This document shows, one piece after another, positions 26,687 to 35,304 of a DNA stretch of 64,000 nt; the stretch's first letter is position 1, and each line of letters starts with the position of its first letter. The notes beneath the pieces are model-generated. The model was given only the letters and a program-made list of their open reading frames with translations. It ran no database searches and was not told where the DNA came from. Origin of the DNA: Aminobacter carboxidus (GTDB lineage: Bacteria; Pseudomonadota; Alphaproteobacteria; Rhizobiales; Rhizobiaceae); NCBI RefSeq assembly GCF_014863355.1, contig NZ_JACZEP010000002.1, forward strand, positions 682,001 through 746,000. The letters run 5' to 3'. Made by a program: the position numbers and the translations under genes.

Positions 26687-27661
26687 TCAGACCACTCGTC
26701 CCGCGGCCTCGAATTGCCCGGCCAATGTCTCGACAAAGCGCAGCAGCACAGTGGTTTCGATTTCGGCGCGCCAAAACAGCTTGAGCGGCAGCGGCACCGA
26801 GAAGCCGTCGACGTGGCGGATGACGACATTCGGCGGATGCCGGCCCGACTGGGAGCGGTTGACGAAGGCGATGCCGAGGCCTGCCGCGACCAGGCTCAGT
26901 GTCGCCTCGGTGCTGCCGGTCTCCATCAGCACGCGGATGGCGACGCCACTCGATTGCAGGGCCTGGGCGACCTTCTCCGCCATCAGGCCCGACTGGGCGA
27001 GGTCCATGCCGATGAAGTCGGCGCCGTCGAGGTGCTCGACCACAAGCTCTGCCTTTGCGGCGAGCGGATGGTGCTCGGGCAGGGCCAGCGCCAGGTCGTC
27101 GAGCACCAGCTGCTGCGATTTCAGGGCGTGCGGATAGCCGAGTTCATAGGCTAGGCCGATGTCGATCGCGCCCGTCGCCAGCGCCTGGAAGGCCTGCTCG
27201 GACAGCATCGGCGTCAGCCGGAGCTCGACCGTCGGGTTGGTGCTGCGAAACCGCTGGAGCCCATCGGGGATCGGTGCAAACATCATCGCCGCGCCATTGA
27301 AGCCGACGCGCAGCAGCGATACCTGCCCGCTGTCGATCAGGTCGAAACGCCTGATGGCGAGGTCGACCTCGCGCAGGATGCGCGATGCGTCCTCGAGCAG
27401 CGCTTCACCGGCCAGGGTCAGCCTTACCCCTGTCGGCTCGCGCTCGAACAGCCTGCCGCCAAGCTGTATCTCCAGCTCGCCGATGCGCCGTGACAGCGCC
27501 GACTGCACGATCGCCAGCCGGTCGGCGGCCTTGTGGAAACTGCCGAGTTCAGCCGCGACGACGAAATGCTGCAGGTTCTTCAACAGCTGGGCCCGGCGTA
27601 TGCCGAGCCGGCCGAGGCTGTCCTTGCCATACGCTTTGACGTCTGAGGCATCGGCGGTCAT
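26687..27661 (-). CDS. LysR-family transcriptional regulator
   Basis: 324 aa. The helix-turn-helix is at about residues 30-65 (LQHFVVAAELGSFHKAADRLAIVQSALSRRIGELE), and the C-terminal effector domain follows. A start at 27661 places the GTTTCG-N13-CGAAAC dyad outside the gene; an in-frame ATG 26 codons upstream would put it inside. It precedes the monooxygenase gene on the same strand and is divergent from the FMN reductase, so it probably controls both. The inducer is unknown. Confidence 0.9.
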   Translation of the reverse strand: MTADASDVKAYGKDSLGRLGIRRAQLLKNLQHFVVAAELGSFHKAADRLAIVQSALSRRIGELEIQLGGRLFEREPTGVRLTLAGEALLEDASRILREVDLAIRRFDLIDSGQVSLLRVGFNGAAMMFAPIPDGLQRFRSTNPTVELRLTPMLSEQAFQALATGAIDIGLAYELGYPHALKSQQLVLDDLALALPEHHPLAAKAELVVEHLDGADFIGMDLAQSGLMAEKVAQALQSSGVAIRVLMETGSTEATLSLVAAGLGIAFVNRSQSGRHPPNVVIRHVDGFSVPLPLKLFWRAEIETTVLLRFVETLAGQFEAAGRVV

Positions 27662-27688
27662 CGGGCACCACGCGCAACGGGTCTGGTT

Positions 27689-27713
27689 GTTTCGACTGTA
27701 CCGATGCCGAAAC
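27689..27713. promoter_or_regulatory. Candidate LysR operator
   Basis: Inverted repeat GTTTCG-N13-CGAAAC, 25 bp overall, in the divergent gap between the LysR gene and the FMN reductase gene. Its size and position suit a LysR recognition site about 86 bp before the reductase start. Inferred from symmetry and position only. Confidence 0.5.
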
Positions 27714-27798
27714 GAGATCGCCTCGTCCGAAAAGGTCATTTGCCGCCGAATACGGTTGCCTGTCTCCTGCTGGCTGAAACAGAGATGGATGGGGAGAC

Positions 27799-28380
27799 AT
27801 GATGGTGGCAAGACCCTTGATCGTTGGGATCGGCGGTACGACACGCAGCGGCTCGTCCTCGGAACGGCTGTTGCATCAGGCACTCGCAGAAGCGCAGGCG
27901 GCGGGTGCCGACACGCTGGCCTTCAGCGGCGAAGGGCTGCTGTTTCCGATCTATGGAACGGCAAAGCCGGGCACAGCTGAGCAGGGCTTCATCGAAGCGC
28001 TGCGCCGCAGCGATGGCGTGGTCATCGCATCACCGGGCTATCACGGCTCGGTGTCGGGCATGCTGAAGAATGCGCTGGATTACATCGAGGAACTGCGGAG
28101 CGACGTCAGGCCCTATCTCCAGGGGCGGCCCGTCGGCCTGATCGCCGCGGCTGCGGGGTGGCAGGCGGGCGGGTCGACGCTGCAGCATTTGCGTTCGATC
28201 GTCCATGCCCTGCGCGGCTGGCCGACGCCGCTAGGCGTCATTACCAATTCGTCGCTGCCCAACTGCTGTTGTGGCGACCAGATCTCGCTGATGGTTGGCC
28301 AGGTCATGGATTTTGCGGGCGCGTTTGGCGCCGGCAAAGCCGGCATGGCTGCGCCGCTGCAGCCCTTCTGCGTGGCGTGA
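27799..28380 (+). CDS. NADPH-dependent FMN reductase
   Basis: Flavodoxin-fold reductase, 193 aa. The FMN-phosphate loop GGTTRSGSSSERLL lies at about residues 12-25, and ASPGYHGSVSGMLKNALDYIEEL is the conserved isoalloxazine-contacting segment. It should supply FMNH2 to the monooxygenase at 25235-26596. The start follows TGGGGAGAC. A second in-frame ATG is adjacent. Confidence 0.93.
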   Translation: MMVARPLIVGIGGTTRSGSSSERLLHQALAEAQAAGADTLAFSGEGLLFPIYGTAKPGTAEQGFIEALRRSDGVVIASPGYHGSVSGMLKNALDYIEELRSDVRPYLQGRPVGLIAAAAGWQAGGSTLQHLRSIVHALRGWPTPLGVITNSSLPNCCCGDQISLMVGQVMDFAGAFGAGKAGMAAPLQPFCVA

Positions 28381-28440
28381 AATTGCTCGCCACGATGGCT
28401 GCGGCGTATCCCCCTGGGATGCGCCGCAGCCGAACTGGCC

Positions 28441-28701
28441 TCAGCTCATGCCGAGAGCGGCCTTGTAGAGGTCGAGGATCGCTTCGGCTTCGTCGCGCTC
28501 GGCCTGGTCCTGCTTGCGCAGGCGGATCAGGGTGCGCAGCGCCTTGGTGTCGAAGCCGGTGCCCTTGGCTTCGGCATAGACGTCCTTGATGTCGTCGGAG
28601 ATGGTCTTTTTTTCTTCTTCAAGCCGCTCGATGCGCTCGATGAAGGCGCGCAACTGGCCGGCGGCAACAGTCTGGCTGGTATCGGTGATTTCGTCGGCCA
28701 T
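28441..28701 (-). CDS. gapR: GapR-family (DUF2312/UPF0335) DNA-binding protein
   Basis: Nucleoid-associated protein, 86 aa, almost entirely coiled coil: [49 protein letters not shown]. In Caulobacter the homologue GapR clamps overtwisted DNA ahead of replication forks. The start at 28701 begins [16 protein letters not shown]. It belongs to a block with DUF1244, N-formylglutamate amidohydrolase, DUF1036 and pyk that I recognise as conserved in Rhizobiales. Confidence 0.93.
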   Translation of the reverse strand: MADEITDTSQTVAAGQLRAFIERIERLEEEKKTISDDIKDVYAEAKGTGFDTKALRTLIRLRKQDQAERDEAEAILDLYKAALGMS

Positions 28702-28852
28702 GGGGCACTCCGCAATTGTGACTGGAACAGCGCGACTCGGCGCGCCATGGGGCATTTCGGCCCGGTTCGATGCCCGATGATGACAAGAGGGTCAAGGGGA
28801 CGTGGCGGCGCAGCTGACACGACGCGGCGTAATTTTCGCCCATTGGTCCCTG

Positions 28853-29173
28853 TTAGTGATCCTTGGGCCGATTGGTCTCGAAGGCCGCCTTTTGCGCCTC
28901 GGTGGCGTCGCGCTGGTGCCTGGCCTGCCACTCGGCATAGGGCATGCCGTAGACGATCTCGCGCGATGTCTCCTTGGACAGCTCGATGCCGGCACTGGTG
29001 GCCGCGTCGCGGTACCAGTTGGACAGGCAGTTGCGGCAGAAACCGGCGAGGTTCATCATATCGATATTCTGCACGTCGGAGCGCTCGCGCAAATGCTCAA
29101 GCAGGCGGCGAAAGGCGGCCGCCTCGAATTCGCGCTGCTGCGCTTCGGTGAGTTCGGCCATTTCGATCTCCAT
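28853..29173 (-). CDS. DUF1244-domain protein
   Basis: Small cytoplasmic protein, 106 aa. The motif NLAGFCRNCLSNWYRDAATSAGI holds the conserved CxxC (FCRNC) of DUF1244, and IVYGMPYAEWQARHQ follows. The ATG overlaps the upstream gene's stop by one base (TGATG); a GTG just before it or an ATG four codons later are alternatives. Function is unknown; the paired cysteines suggest metal or redox binding. Confidence 0.9.
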   Translation of the reverse strand: MEIEMAELTEAQQREFEAAAFRRLLEHLRERSDVQNIDMMNLAGFCRNCLSNWYRDAATSAGIELSKETSREIVYGMPYAEWQARHQRDATEAQKAAFETNRPKDH

Positions 29174-29970
29174 CACAGCGGCCCGGTGCGCGAGCCGAAT
29201 TGTCTGACTTCATGTATATCGGCACGGCGGTTGATCGCGTCAACGATCGGCGCCAGCCGATATGCCCAGGCGCTGGTGCCGGCATCGTCGCCGATAAGGT
29301 CCTGCCGTATTTCGATCAGGGCATGGGCAAAGCCGCTGACGATGGCGTGGCGAAACATGGTGTCGCCGCGCAGCGCCCCGTCATAAGGTTCGTTGTCGCC
29401 GACGATGATGCCGCCATCTTCGGCCAGCATCTCGATCAGCGGCCAGGCGGCGCGATTGTCCATGTCCCACAGGATACCGGCATGCCATGGCCTGATGCGG
29501 CCCTGCATGACCGGCGTGAACGAATGCACCGACAAGATAAAGGGTGCCGTGCCGGTCTGCTGGTGCACCGAGGCGACCATCGCGCCGACGGCGTCGTGGT
29601 AGGGCCGGTAGAAACTGTCGAGACGGCGTTCGCGCTCTTGGTTCGACATCGGATAATTGCCCGGGATGACCGAGCCGTCATAGAGCTGGCGGATCAGGGT
29701 CGGGTCGTCTTCGCCACGATTGGGATCGATCAGCAGGCGCGAGAAGTTGGCCATGACCGCCGGCGCAGCCAAGATCGTCGCCAGCTTGCGGGTCACCTGT
29801 TCGGCGCCGATGTCATAGGCGATGTGGCGCTCGAACTCCTCGGGCGGCAGGCCGAGATCGCCATATTCCTGCGGCAGGTCGCGCCGGGCATGGTCGCACA
29901 CAAGCACCAGGCCGCGACCGCGATCGCCTTCGATGATTTCGAACGGGGCAAAGAGAGTGTTTCGCGTCAT
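29173..29970 (-). CDS. N-formylglutamate amidohydrolase
   Basis: Zinc-dependent hydrolase of the HutG-like family, 265 aa. Motifs: LVLVCDHARRDLP near residue 23, NFSRLLIDPNRGEDDPTLI, and SVHSFTPVMQGRIRPWHAGILW with the expected His and Glu/Asp ligands. No histidine-utilisation genes are near, so the physiological substrate may be a related N-formyl or N-acyl amino acid. The chosen ATG (TRNTLFAPFEIIEG) lacks a clear ribosome-binding site; the frame is open far upstream. Confidence 0.88.
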   Translation of the reverse strand: MTRNTLFAPFEIIEGDRGRGLVLVCDHARRDLPQEYGDLGLPPEEFERHIAYDIGAEQVTRKLATILAAPAVMANFSRLLIDPNRGEDDPTLIRQLYDGSVIPGNYPMSNQERERRLDSFYRPYHDAVGAMVASVHQQTGTAPFILSVHSFTPVMQGRIRPWHAGILWDMDNRAAWPLIEMLAEDGGIIVGDNEPYDGALRGDTMFRHAIVSGFAHALIEIRQDLIGDDAGTSAWAYRLAPIVDAINRRADIHEVRQFGSRTGPL

Positions 29971-30185
29971 CGGAGGCAAATTGTCCTTCGGCACGGCTTC
30001 GGTGTAGATTTCGTCGCCGTTGCAGCTGTGGGGATATGTGCTAACGCCGTTGTTTTGCCAACCTTTTTTCGAATATGCCAGATGGGGCAGCAAATCACCG
30101 CGGCTGAGCGCATCTAAATCGATTGGATAAGCGCTGTGCGATGCGTTGACATGCGCCTGCACATTGCCGAAAAGGGCACCAGAAC

Positions 30186-30704
30186 ATGAAGAATACGTCG
30201 AAGAGGGGCTTGGGGATGGAACTTGCCGGAAGGCCGCGCGCACGCTCAGCCTTCGCAACGCTTTTCCTTTTCCTGGCAATTCCCCTGGTTGCCTCGGTCG
30301 CCGCGACGCCTGCGCGCGCCGATTTCAGGGTCTGCAATGCGACCCAGAGCCTCGTCGGCGTCGGCATCGGCTACCGCGCCAAGGCCGGCTGGATCACCGA
30401 AGGCTGGTGGCACATCGAAGGTCAGTCCTGCAAGACGCTGATCGAAGGCCCGCTGTCATCGAGGTTTTATTATCTCTATGCAGAAGATGCCGAGCGCGGC
30501 GGACGCTGGGATGGCCCCGTCAACATGTGCGTGGCTGAAAAAGAGTTCAAGGTTGCCGGGGTCACCGACTGCGTAGCGCGCGGTTTCCAGCGTGCCGGCT
30601 TCCAGGAATACGACACGGGCGAGCAGGCGAACTGGATGGTCCAGCTCACCGACGAGCCCGCAACGGGCGGCAATACGGCCGCCTCGGGAACCAACGGTCA
30701 ATGA
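30186..30704 (+). CDS. DUF1036-domain exported protein
   Basis: Predicted periplasmic protein, 172 aa (162 if the ATG at 30216 is used, which has GAGGGGCTTGGGG before it). A signal peptide ends at ATPARA. The DUF1036 core reads DFRVCNATQSLVGVGIGYR, GWWHIEGQSCKTL and FYYLYAEDAERGG, with conserved cysteines that may form disulfides. Its stop overlaps the pyk start (ATGA). The coupling to pyk is typical of Rhizobiales; the function is unknown. Confidence 0.9.
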   Translation: MKNTSKRGLGMELAGRPRARSAFATLFLFLAIPLVASVAATPARADFRVCNATQSLVGVGIGYRAKAGWITEGWWHIEGQSCKTLIEGPLSSRFYYLYAEDAERGGRWDGPVNMCVAEKEFKVAGVTDCVARGFQRAGFQEYDTGEQANWMVQLTDEPATGGNTAASGTNGQ

Positions 30705-32137
30705 GACGCAGCCGCAAGGTCAAGATACTCGCCACACTCGGTCCGGCCTCCTCCGACGAGGTCATGATCCGCAAGCTCTTCGATGCGGGCGCCGACGTCT
30801 TCCGCATCAATATGAGCCATACCGACCACGATTCGATGCGCACGCTTGTCGGCCGCATCCGCAAGGTCGAGGAAGAGGCGGGCCGGCCGATCGGCATCCT
30901 CGCCGACCTGCAGGGGCCCAAGCTCCGCGTCGGCAAGTTCGCCAATGGCAAGGAAGAGCTGAGCGTCGGCCAGACCTTCACCTTGGACGACAGCGCCGAG
31001 CTCGGCGACAACAAGCGCGTGCACCTGCCGCATCCTGAAATTCTCAAGTCGGTCCAAGCTGGCCATCGCCTTTTGATCGACGACGGCAAGCTCGAGCTCC
31101 GGGCGACCAAGACCGACGGCAAGTCGATCGTCTGCACCGTGGTTGCCGGCAACAAGATTTCCGACAAGAAGGGCGTCAGCCTGCCCGACACCGACCTGCC
31201 GGTCGGCGCGCTGACCGAAAAGGACCGCAAGGACCTCGATGCGGTGCTCGAAACCGGCGTCGACTGGGTCGCGCTGTCGTTCATCCAGCGTCCCGAGGAT
31301 CTGGCTGAAGCGCGCAAGATCGCCCAGGGGCGTGCGCTGCTGATGTCCAAGATCGAAAAGCCGCAAGCCGTTGCACGCCTTGCCGAAATCATCGAGCTGT
31401 CCGATGCCTTGATGGTCGCCCGTGGCGATCTCGGCGTCGAGATGCCGATCGAATCGGTTCCCGGCATCCAGAAGCAGATCACCCGTGCGGCACGCCGTGC
31501 CGGCAAGCCGGTGATCGTTGCCACCCAGATGCTGGAATCGATGATCACGGCGCCGGTGCCGACCCGCGCCGAAGTCTCCGACGTGGCGACTGCGGTGTTC
31601 GAAGGTGCCGATGCGATCATGCTGTCGGCCGAATCCGCCGCCGGACAATATCCGGTCGAGTCGGTGGCAACGATGGACCGCATTGCCCAGCAGGTCGAAA
31701 AGGATCCGACCTATCCCGGCATCATCAACGCCCAGCGTTCGCAGCCCGAAGCCACCGGTGCCGATGCCATTTCGCTTGCGGCGCGTGAAATCGCCGAGAC
31801 GCTGAAGCTGTCGGCGATCGTCACCTACACCGCCTCCGGCACCACCGGCCTGCGCGCCGCGCGCGAACGGCCACAGGTGCCGATCATCGCGCTGTCGCCG
31901 ATCCTGGCCACCGCGCGCCGGCTGTCGCTTTTGTGGGGCACGCATTGCGTTGTCTCGCCCGACGCCGCCAATCTCGACGACATGGTTGAACGCGCCTGTG
32001 GCGTCGCCTTCAACGAGGGTTTCGCAACTGGCGGCGACCGCGTCATCATCACCGCCGGCGTGCCGCTGCGCACGCCCGGGTCGACCAACATGCTGCGCAT
32101 CGCCTATGTCGGGCCGGAAGGCAAAGGCAGCAGGTGA
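30701..32137 (+). CDS. pyk: Pyruvate kinase
   Basis: Glycolytic enzyme making pyruvate and ATP from phosphoenolpyruvate, 478 aa. Conserved: KILATLGPASSDE, FRINMSHT, LADLQGPKLRVGKF, LMSKIEKPQAVARL (catalytic Lys/Glu), LMVARGDLGVEMP and ATQMLESMITAPVPTRAEVSDVA. The C-terminal domain ends with TPGSTNMLRIAYVG. Full-length for the bacterial type II enzyme. It is translationally coupled to DUF1036. Confidence 0.97.
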   Translation: MRRSRKVKILATLGPASSDEVMIRKLFDAGADVFRINMSHTDHDSMRTLVGRIRKVEEEAGRPIGILADLQGPKLRVGKFANGKEELSVGQTFTLDDSAELGDNKRVHLPHPEILKSVQAGHRLLIDDGKLELRATKTDGKSIVCTVVAGNKISDKKGVSLPDTDLPVGALTEKDRKDLDAVLETGVDWVALSFIQRPEDLAEARKIAQGRALLMSKIEKPQAVARLAEIIELSDALMVARGDLGVEMPIESVPGIQKQITRAARRAGKPVIVATQMLESMITAPVPTRAEVSDVATAVFEGADAIMLSAESAAGQYPVESVATMDRIAQQVEKDPTYPGIINAQRSQPEATGADAISLAAREIAETLKLSAIVTYTASGTTGLRAARERPQVPIIALSPILATARRLSLLWGTHCVVSPDAANLDDMVERACGVAFNEGFATGGDRVIITAGVPLRTPGSTNMLRIAYVGPEGKGSR

Positions 32138-32142
32138 GTTTA

Positions 32143-32212
32143 TGGCAGTAGGGGAATAGGGCAGTAGGCGGTGTCAGCCGTCCACGCCCTGTTCCTATTG
32201 CCCTACTGCCTC
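32143..32212. terminator. Inverted repeat between convergent pyk and hydrolase genes
   Basis: GGCAGTAGGGGAATAGG and CCTATTGCCCTACTGCC pair with one mismatch across a 30-bp loop. The GGAATAGGGCAGTAGG text is of a kind I recognise as a dispersed Mesorhizobium repeat. Likely used as a bidirectional transcription stop. Confidence 0.6.
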
Positions 32213-33263
32213 ACTCCGCCGACGCCTTCTCGTTCACGCACATGTCCGTGCCGAAATCGTCGCCGGCGATCCTCGCTTCGACCTGCCGTGCCATGGCCTG
32301 CAGGTCGCGCGGCTGGCCGGCGAGCTTCTCGACAGCCGCTGCGACAAGATCGGGCGCGACCCAGTCCGGCTTGTGGCCGAGGTTGCCGACCCAGACCAGC
32401 TCGGCACCGGGAATGTCGCGGGCGAGGCCGATCGAGTGGATCTCCTCATAGACGACAGTATCGGCATCGCCTGAGATCACCACCGTCGGCGCCTTGATCT
32501 CGGGATAGCGCGGCGCTGCCTTCAGCGCGTGCCGGTACAATCCCTCGACATCGATGGCATTGGCGCGAAAAGCCCCCGGCCGCAGCACGAGCCTGATCGA
32601 GGCCTCCTCGACATAGAAGTCGGGCACCTTGTTGGGCGAGAAGACGCAGGTGGTCGCTGCCCCGATGCGCATAAGCCCGGCCGGATTGGCAACCATCGCG
32701 GCGAACAGCCGCCCGACCACCGGCCTGGCGCTCAGGCTGTAGTACCAGGAGGTGTCGCCGCCCGGCCACGGGTGCGTTGCCGCCGACAGGAACAAAAGCC
32801 CGCGTGTCTTGTCGGGATGTTCAAGCGCAAAGGTCGCCGCGATCGCGCCGCCGAACGAATGGCCGACGATGATCGCATCCTTGATGCCGAGCCTGTCCAT
32901 CAGGGCCGCGATCGTCGCGGCCTGTCCTTGCTGGGTCTCGTTGTTGTTGGGCCCGCGTCCGGACCAGCCATGGCCGGGCCGGTCGAAGAACAGCATCTCG
33001 GCGCGGCCTTCAAACAGCTGCTTGAGCGGCAGCATCTGGTCCTTGAGGTTGGCGGATGCGCCATGGATGAAGACCAGCGGCGGCAGCTCCGGCTTGGCAG
33101 GTGCAGGCACATGGACATAGTGGATGCTGGCGCCTGATATGTCGATGAAGCTGCCCACGGGCGGGTTGCGGCGCTCGATCAGCCATGACGCCACGCCGGT
33201 AAAGCCGGCAAGCCCAAGCACGATCGTAACGAGCAGTACCAGGACGAAGGTGAGGATGTTCAT
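32211..33263 (-). CDS. Alpha/beta hydrolase, membrane-anchored
   Basis: 350 aa. An N-terminal hydrophobic anchor (ILTFVLVLLVTIVLGLAGFTGV) is followed by the alpha/beta-hydrolase fold. The oxyanion HGASANLKD, the nucleophile elbow VGHSFGGAIA (Ser), ISGDADTVV (Asp) and GNLGHKPDW (His) complete the triad. The active site is probably periplasmic. The start at 33263 begins the anchor. Substrate unknown; esterase, lipase or haloalkane-type activity are all possible. Confidence 0.9.
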   Translation of the reverse strand: MNILTFVLVLLVTIVLGLAGFTGVASWLIERRNPPVGSFIDISGASIHYVHVPAPAKPELPPLVFIHGASANLKDQMLPLKQLFEGRAEMLFFDRPGHGWSGRGPNNNETQQGQAATIAALMDRLGIKDAIIVGHSFGGAIAATFALEHPDKTRGLLFLSAATHPWPGGDTSWYYSLSARPVVGRLFAAMVANPAGLMRIGAATTCVFSPNKVPDFYVEEASIRLVLRPGAFRANAIDVEGLYRHALKAAPRYPEIKAPTVVISGDADTVVYEEIHSIGLARDIPGAELVWVGNLGHKPDWVAPDLVAAAVEKLAGQPRDLQAMARQVEARIAGDDFGTDMCVNEKASAE

Positions 33264-33379
33264 GCGGCCAGGGCGAATGAGGGGAAGGCAGTGGCGAGTG
33301 GTTAGAAAACAAGGGTAGCGCATTCGGCGCCAACGGCGCACGCCCTAACTACTCACGATTCGCTATTGCCTGCTCGCTC

Positions 33380-33961
33380 TCAAATGCCTTCGCCGGCAAG
33401 CTCTTCCGACAGCCGCGACACCTCGTTCTGGGCGTTGCGCAGCATCGGATAGATGACGAGCACGCGCTGCCAGGCTTGCAGCGCCAGTTCATTGTGGTTG
33501 GTGTTGGCCATGATCTGGGCCATGCCGGAGAGGGCGCCGAAATGGCGTGGCTCGAGCTCCAGCGTGCGTTCGATGTCGGTCATCGACTTGCGGAAGTTGC
33601 CCATCATGAAATGCACCGTGGCGCGGCGGTTCCAGCCTTCGGCGTATTGGGGCTGCAGTGTCACGACCTGGTCGAGGAAATCGAGGGCGACGTCGAACTT
33701 CTTGGCTTGCAGCGCCTGTTGCGCCCACAGCATCATCAGGTCGACGGATGCGCTGCCGGAGCTGTACCAGACCTCCCAGATCCGGTTGGCGAGGCGTTCG
33801 GCGGCCTTTTCGTTGCGCTCGCGCTTGAGATCGGAAAACAGCGAATCGAGCTGCGTGTCAGCCTTGGCGATAATGGCATCGCCGCTCGTCTGGGCAAACG
33901 CCTGCAGCGGCAGCGGCGTTGCCGCGATGGTCAGGACAAAAAAGGCAAAAACGCTCCGCAT
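33380..33961 (-). CDS. Secreted TPR-repeat protein
   Basis: 193 aa with a signal peptide (MRSVFAFFVLTIAATPLPLQAFA). At least two tetratricopeptide repeats are visible: ALDFLDQVVTLQPQYAEGWNRRATVHFMMGNFRKSMTDIERTLELEPRHFGALSGMAQI. A periplasmic scaffold role is expected. It is downstream of rpmJ on the same strand, 79 bp away. The specific partner is unknown. Confidence 0.88.
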   Translation of the reverse strand: MRSVFAFFVLTIAATPLPLQAFAQTSGDAIIAKADTQLDSLFSDLKRERNEKAAERLANRIWEVWYSSGSASVDLMMLWAQQALQAKKFDVALDFLDQVVTLQPQYAEGWNRRATVHFMMGNFRKSMTDIERTLELEPRHFGALSGMAQIMANTNHNELALQAWQRVLVIYPMLRNAQNEVSRLSEELAGEGI

Positions 33962-34040
33962 GCGGAAATTCTAGACCCCCGCATGGGAACGTCAAACTGA
34001 AATTGCCGTGATGCGCCGGCCGAAAGCGGCCGGGCGAGCA

Positions 34041-34166
34041 TCAGCCCTGGCGCGCCTTGTAGCGCGGGGCGGTCTTGTTGATGATGTAGATGCGGCCCTT
34101 GCGACGAACCAGCTGGCAGTCACGGTGGCGGCCCTTGAGCGCCTTGAGCGAATTCTTGATCTTCAT
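34041..34166 (-). CDS. rpmJ: 50S ribosomal protein L36, zinc-free long form
   Basis: Only 41 aa, recognised by direct translation: [20 protein letters not shown], then [20 protein letters not shown] and a final Gly. This is the zinc-independent (C-) L36 type: one Cys only, and the CxxC...C...H set is absent. Together with the cysteine-free L31 in this window, both of the classical zinc-swappable proteins are in the zinc-free form. Stop TGA at 34041-34043. Confidence 0.96.
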   Translation of the reverse strand: MKIKNSLKALKGRHRDCQLVRRKGRIYIINKTAPRYKARQG

Positions 34167-34409
34167 GTCACTAACCCGTCAGATGGGGCCCATCTTCCGG
34201 GCCGAAACCAAAAGCGCGCCAAAGGAGCGCGCCCAATTTGTGTGAGTGGCTCTTAGACGAGGAGTCTTGGCCAGTCAACCGCGCGTCGGTGCTGCGTCGC
34301 GGATTGATCGGCTTTTTTGCCGGCAACGGGTGCGGTCATGCCTGCGCCGGGACTTGCCACCATTAGGCATCGCTGGAATCCTCCGCCCGACCAGGCAATG
34401 GAGGGATAG

Positions 34410-34817
34410 ATGCGACTTCCGATTCTCTTGGTTTCATTCGCATGCTCGTTGGTGGCATCAGTTGCAATCGCCGAGGAATGCGACCGCAACGACCAAAGCC
34501 AGGCCGGCATGAACATCTGTGCCGGTGCCGACTATGCGGCGTCCGACGCCAAGCTCAATGCTGCCTATGGCGAGATCATCAAGCGGCTCTCCGACAATGC
34601 CGACGCGCGCAAGCTTTTGCAGGATGCGCAGCGCGCCTGGATCGCCTTCCGTGATGGCGAATGCGCGTTTTCCTCGTCGGGCGTCGGCGGCGGTTCGGCC
34701 TATCCGATGATCTACGCGATGTGCCTGAAGGACGTGACCGACACGCGCCTCGCGCAACTTGGCGTCTATCTCAAATGCGCGGAAGGCGACATGAGCTGCC
34801 CGGTGCCGGCAAACTAG
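34410..34817 (+). CDS. DUF1311 / LprI-like exported protein
   Basis: Periplasmic protein, 135 aa, with signal peptide MRLPILLVSFACSLVASVAIA. The mature part ECDRNDQSQAGMNICAGADY, AYGEIIKRLSDNADARKLL, QRAWIAFRDGECAF and MCLKDVTDTRLAQL matches the DUF1311 family, which includes the mycobacterial lysozyme inhibitor LprI. Six cysteines suggest disulfides. The biochemical role here is unproven. Confidence 0.92.
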   Translation: MRLPILLVSFACSLVASVAIAEECDRNDQSQAGMNICAGADYAASDAKLNAAYGEIIKRLSDNADARKLLQDAQRAWIAFRDGECAFSSSGVGGGSAYPMIYAMCLKDVTDTRLAQLGVYLKCAEGDMSCPVPAN

Positions 34818-34832
34818 GGCCAGCCTGCAGCG

Positions 34833-35174
34833 CTAGGCGTATTCCGCCTTGTTGTTGATCTCGCAGGGAAGGCCGAACTGCTCGCCCCAACGGCAGAGCG
34901 AGCCAGCTGCCACATTGAGCGCTGTGCCGCGTTCGGTGAGCGAATAGACCACCTTGGCCGGCATCTCCGCATAGACTTTCCGGTCGACAAGCCCGTCTGC
35001 CTCGAGCTCGCGCAACTGTTGCGCCAGCATCTTTTCGCTGATCCCGGGAATCGACTGCCTCAATCGGCCGAACCTGCGCGAGGCCGTGCCAAGCTGGCAC
35101 AGGATGTCCACCTTCCATTTGCCTTCGGTCATCCTGACAGCTGCCGCAAAGCCGTTGTCCGTCGTCTTGTTCAT
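34833..35174 (-). CDS. HxlR-family transcriptional regulator
   Basis: Winged-helix regulator, 113 aa. TEGKWKVDILCQLGTASRRFGRLRQSIPGISEKMLAQQLRELEADGLVDRKVYAEMPAKVVYSLTERG is the full HxlR domain. Two cysteines (about residues 25 and 93-103) could sense quinones or oxidants as in YodB/QorR. GGAAGG precedes the ATG. It is divergent from the NAD(P)-dependent oxidoreductase gene, its likely target. Confidence 0.92.
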   Translation of the reverse strand: MNKTTDNGFAAAVRMTEGKWKVDILCQLGTASRRFGRLRQSIPGISEKMLAQQLRELEADGLVDRKVYAEMPAKVVYSLTERGTALNVAAGSLCRWGEQFGLPCEINNKAEYA

Positions 35175-35183
35175 CGAGCCTTC

Positions 35184-35207
35184 CTTACCTTCAGGTGACC
35201 ACTTACG
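35184..35207. promoter_or_regulatory. Candidate HxlR operator
   Basis: TTACCTTCAGGTGACCACTT contains the short dyad ACCT-TC-AGGT and a repeated CTTAC, just upstream of the HxlR start and 100 bp from the divergent dehydrogenase. The text resembles HxlR/YodB-type sites. Weak, position-based inference. Confidence 0.35.
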
Positions 35208-35304
35208 CCGAGGTTCGTATTGTGTGCCGCCCGTTCCACCATACCTCCACCACGTCGCGACAGAGGTCGCGTCGTGGCGCCGCCATTTGATATGGAGAGT
35301 TGGA

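Noticed and set aside
25268-27154. 628-codon plus-strand frame opposite the LLM oxygenase and LysR genes
   Set aside because: Shadow frame; spans the gap between two real genes and shows no domain.
30646-31945. Minus-strand frames opposite pyruvate kinase
   Set aside because: Pyruvate kinase is unmistakable on the plus strand; the antisense products are low-complexity.
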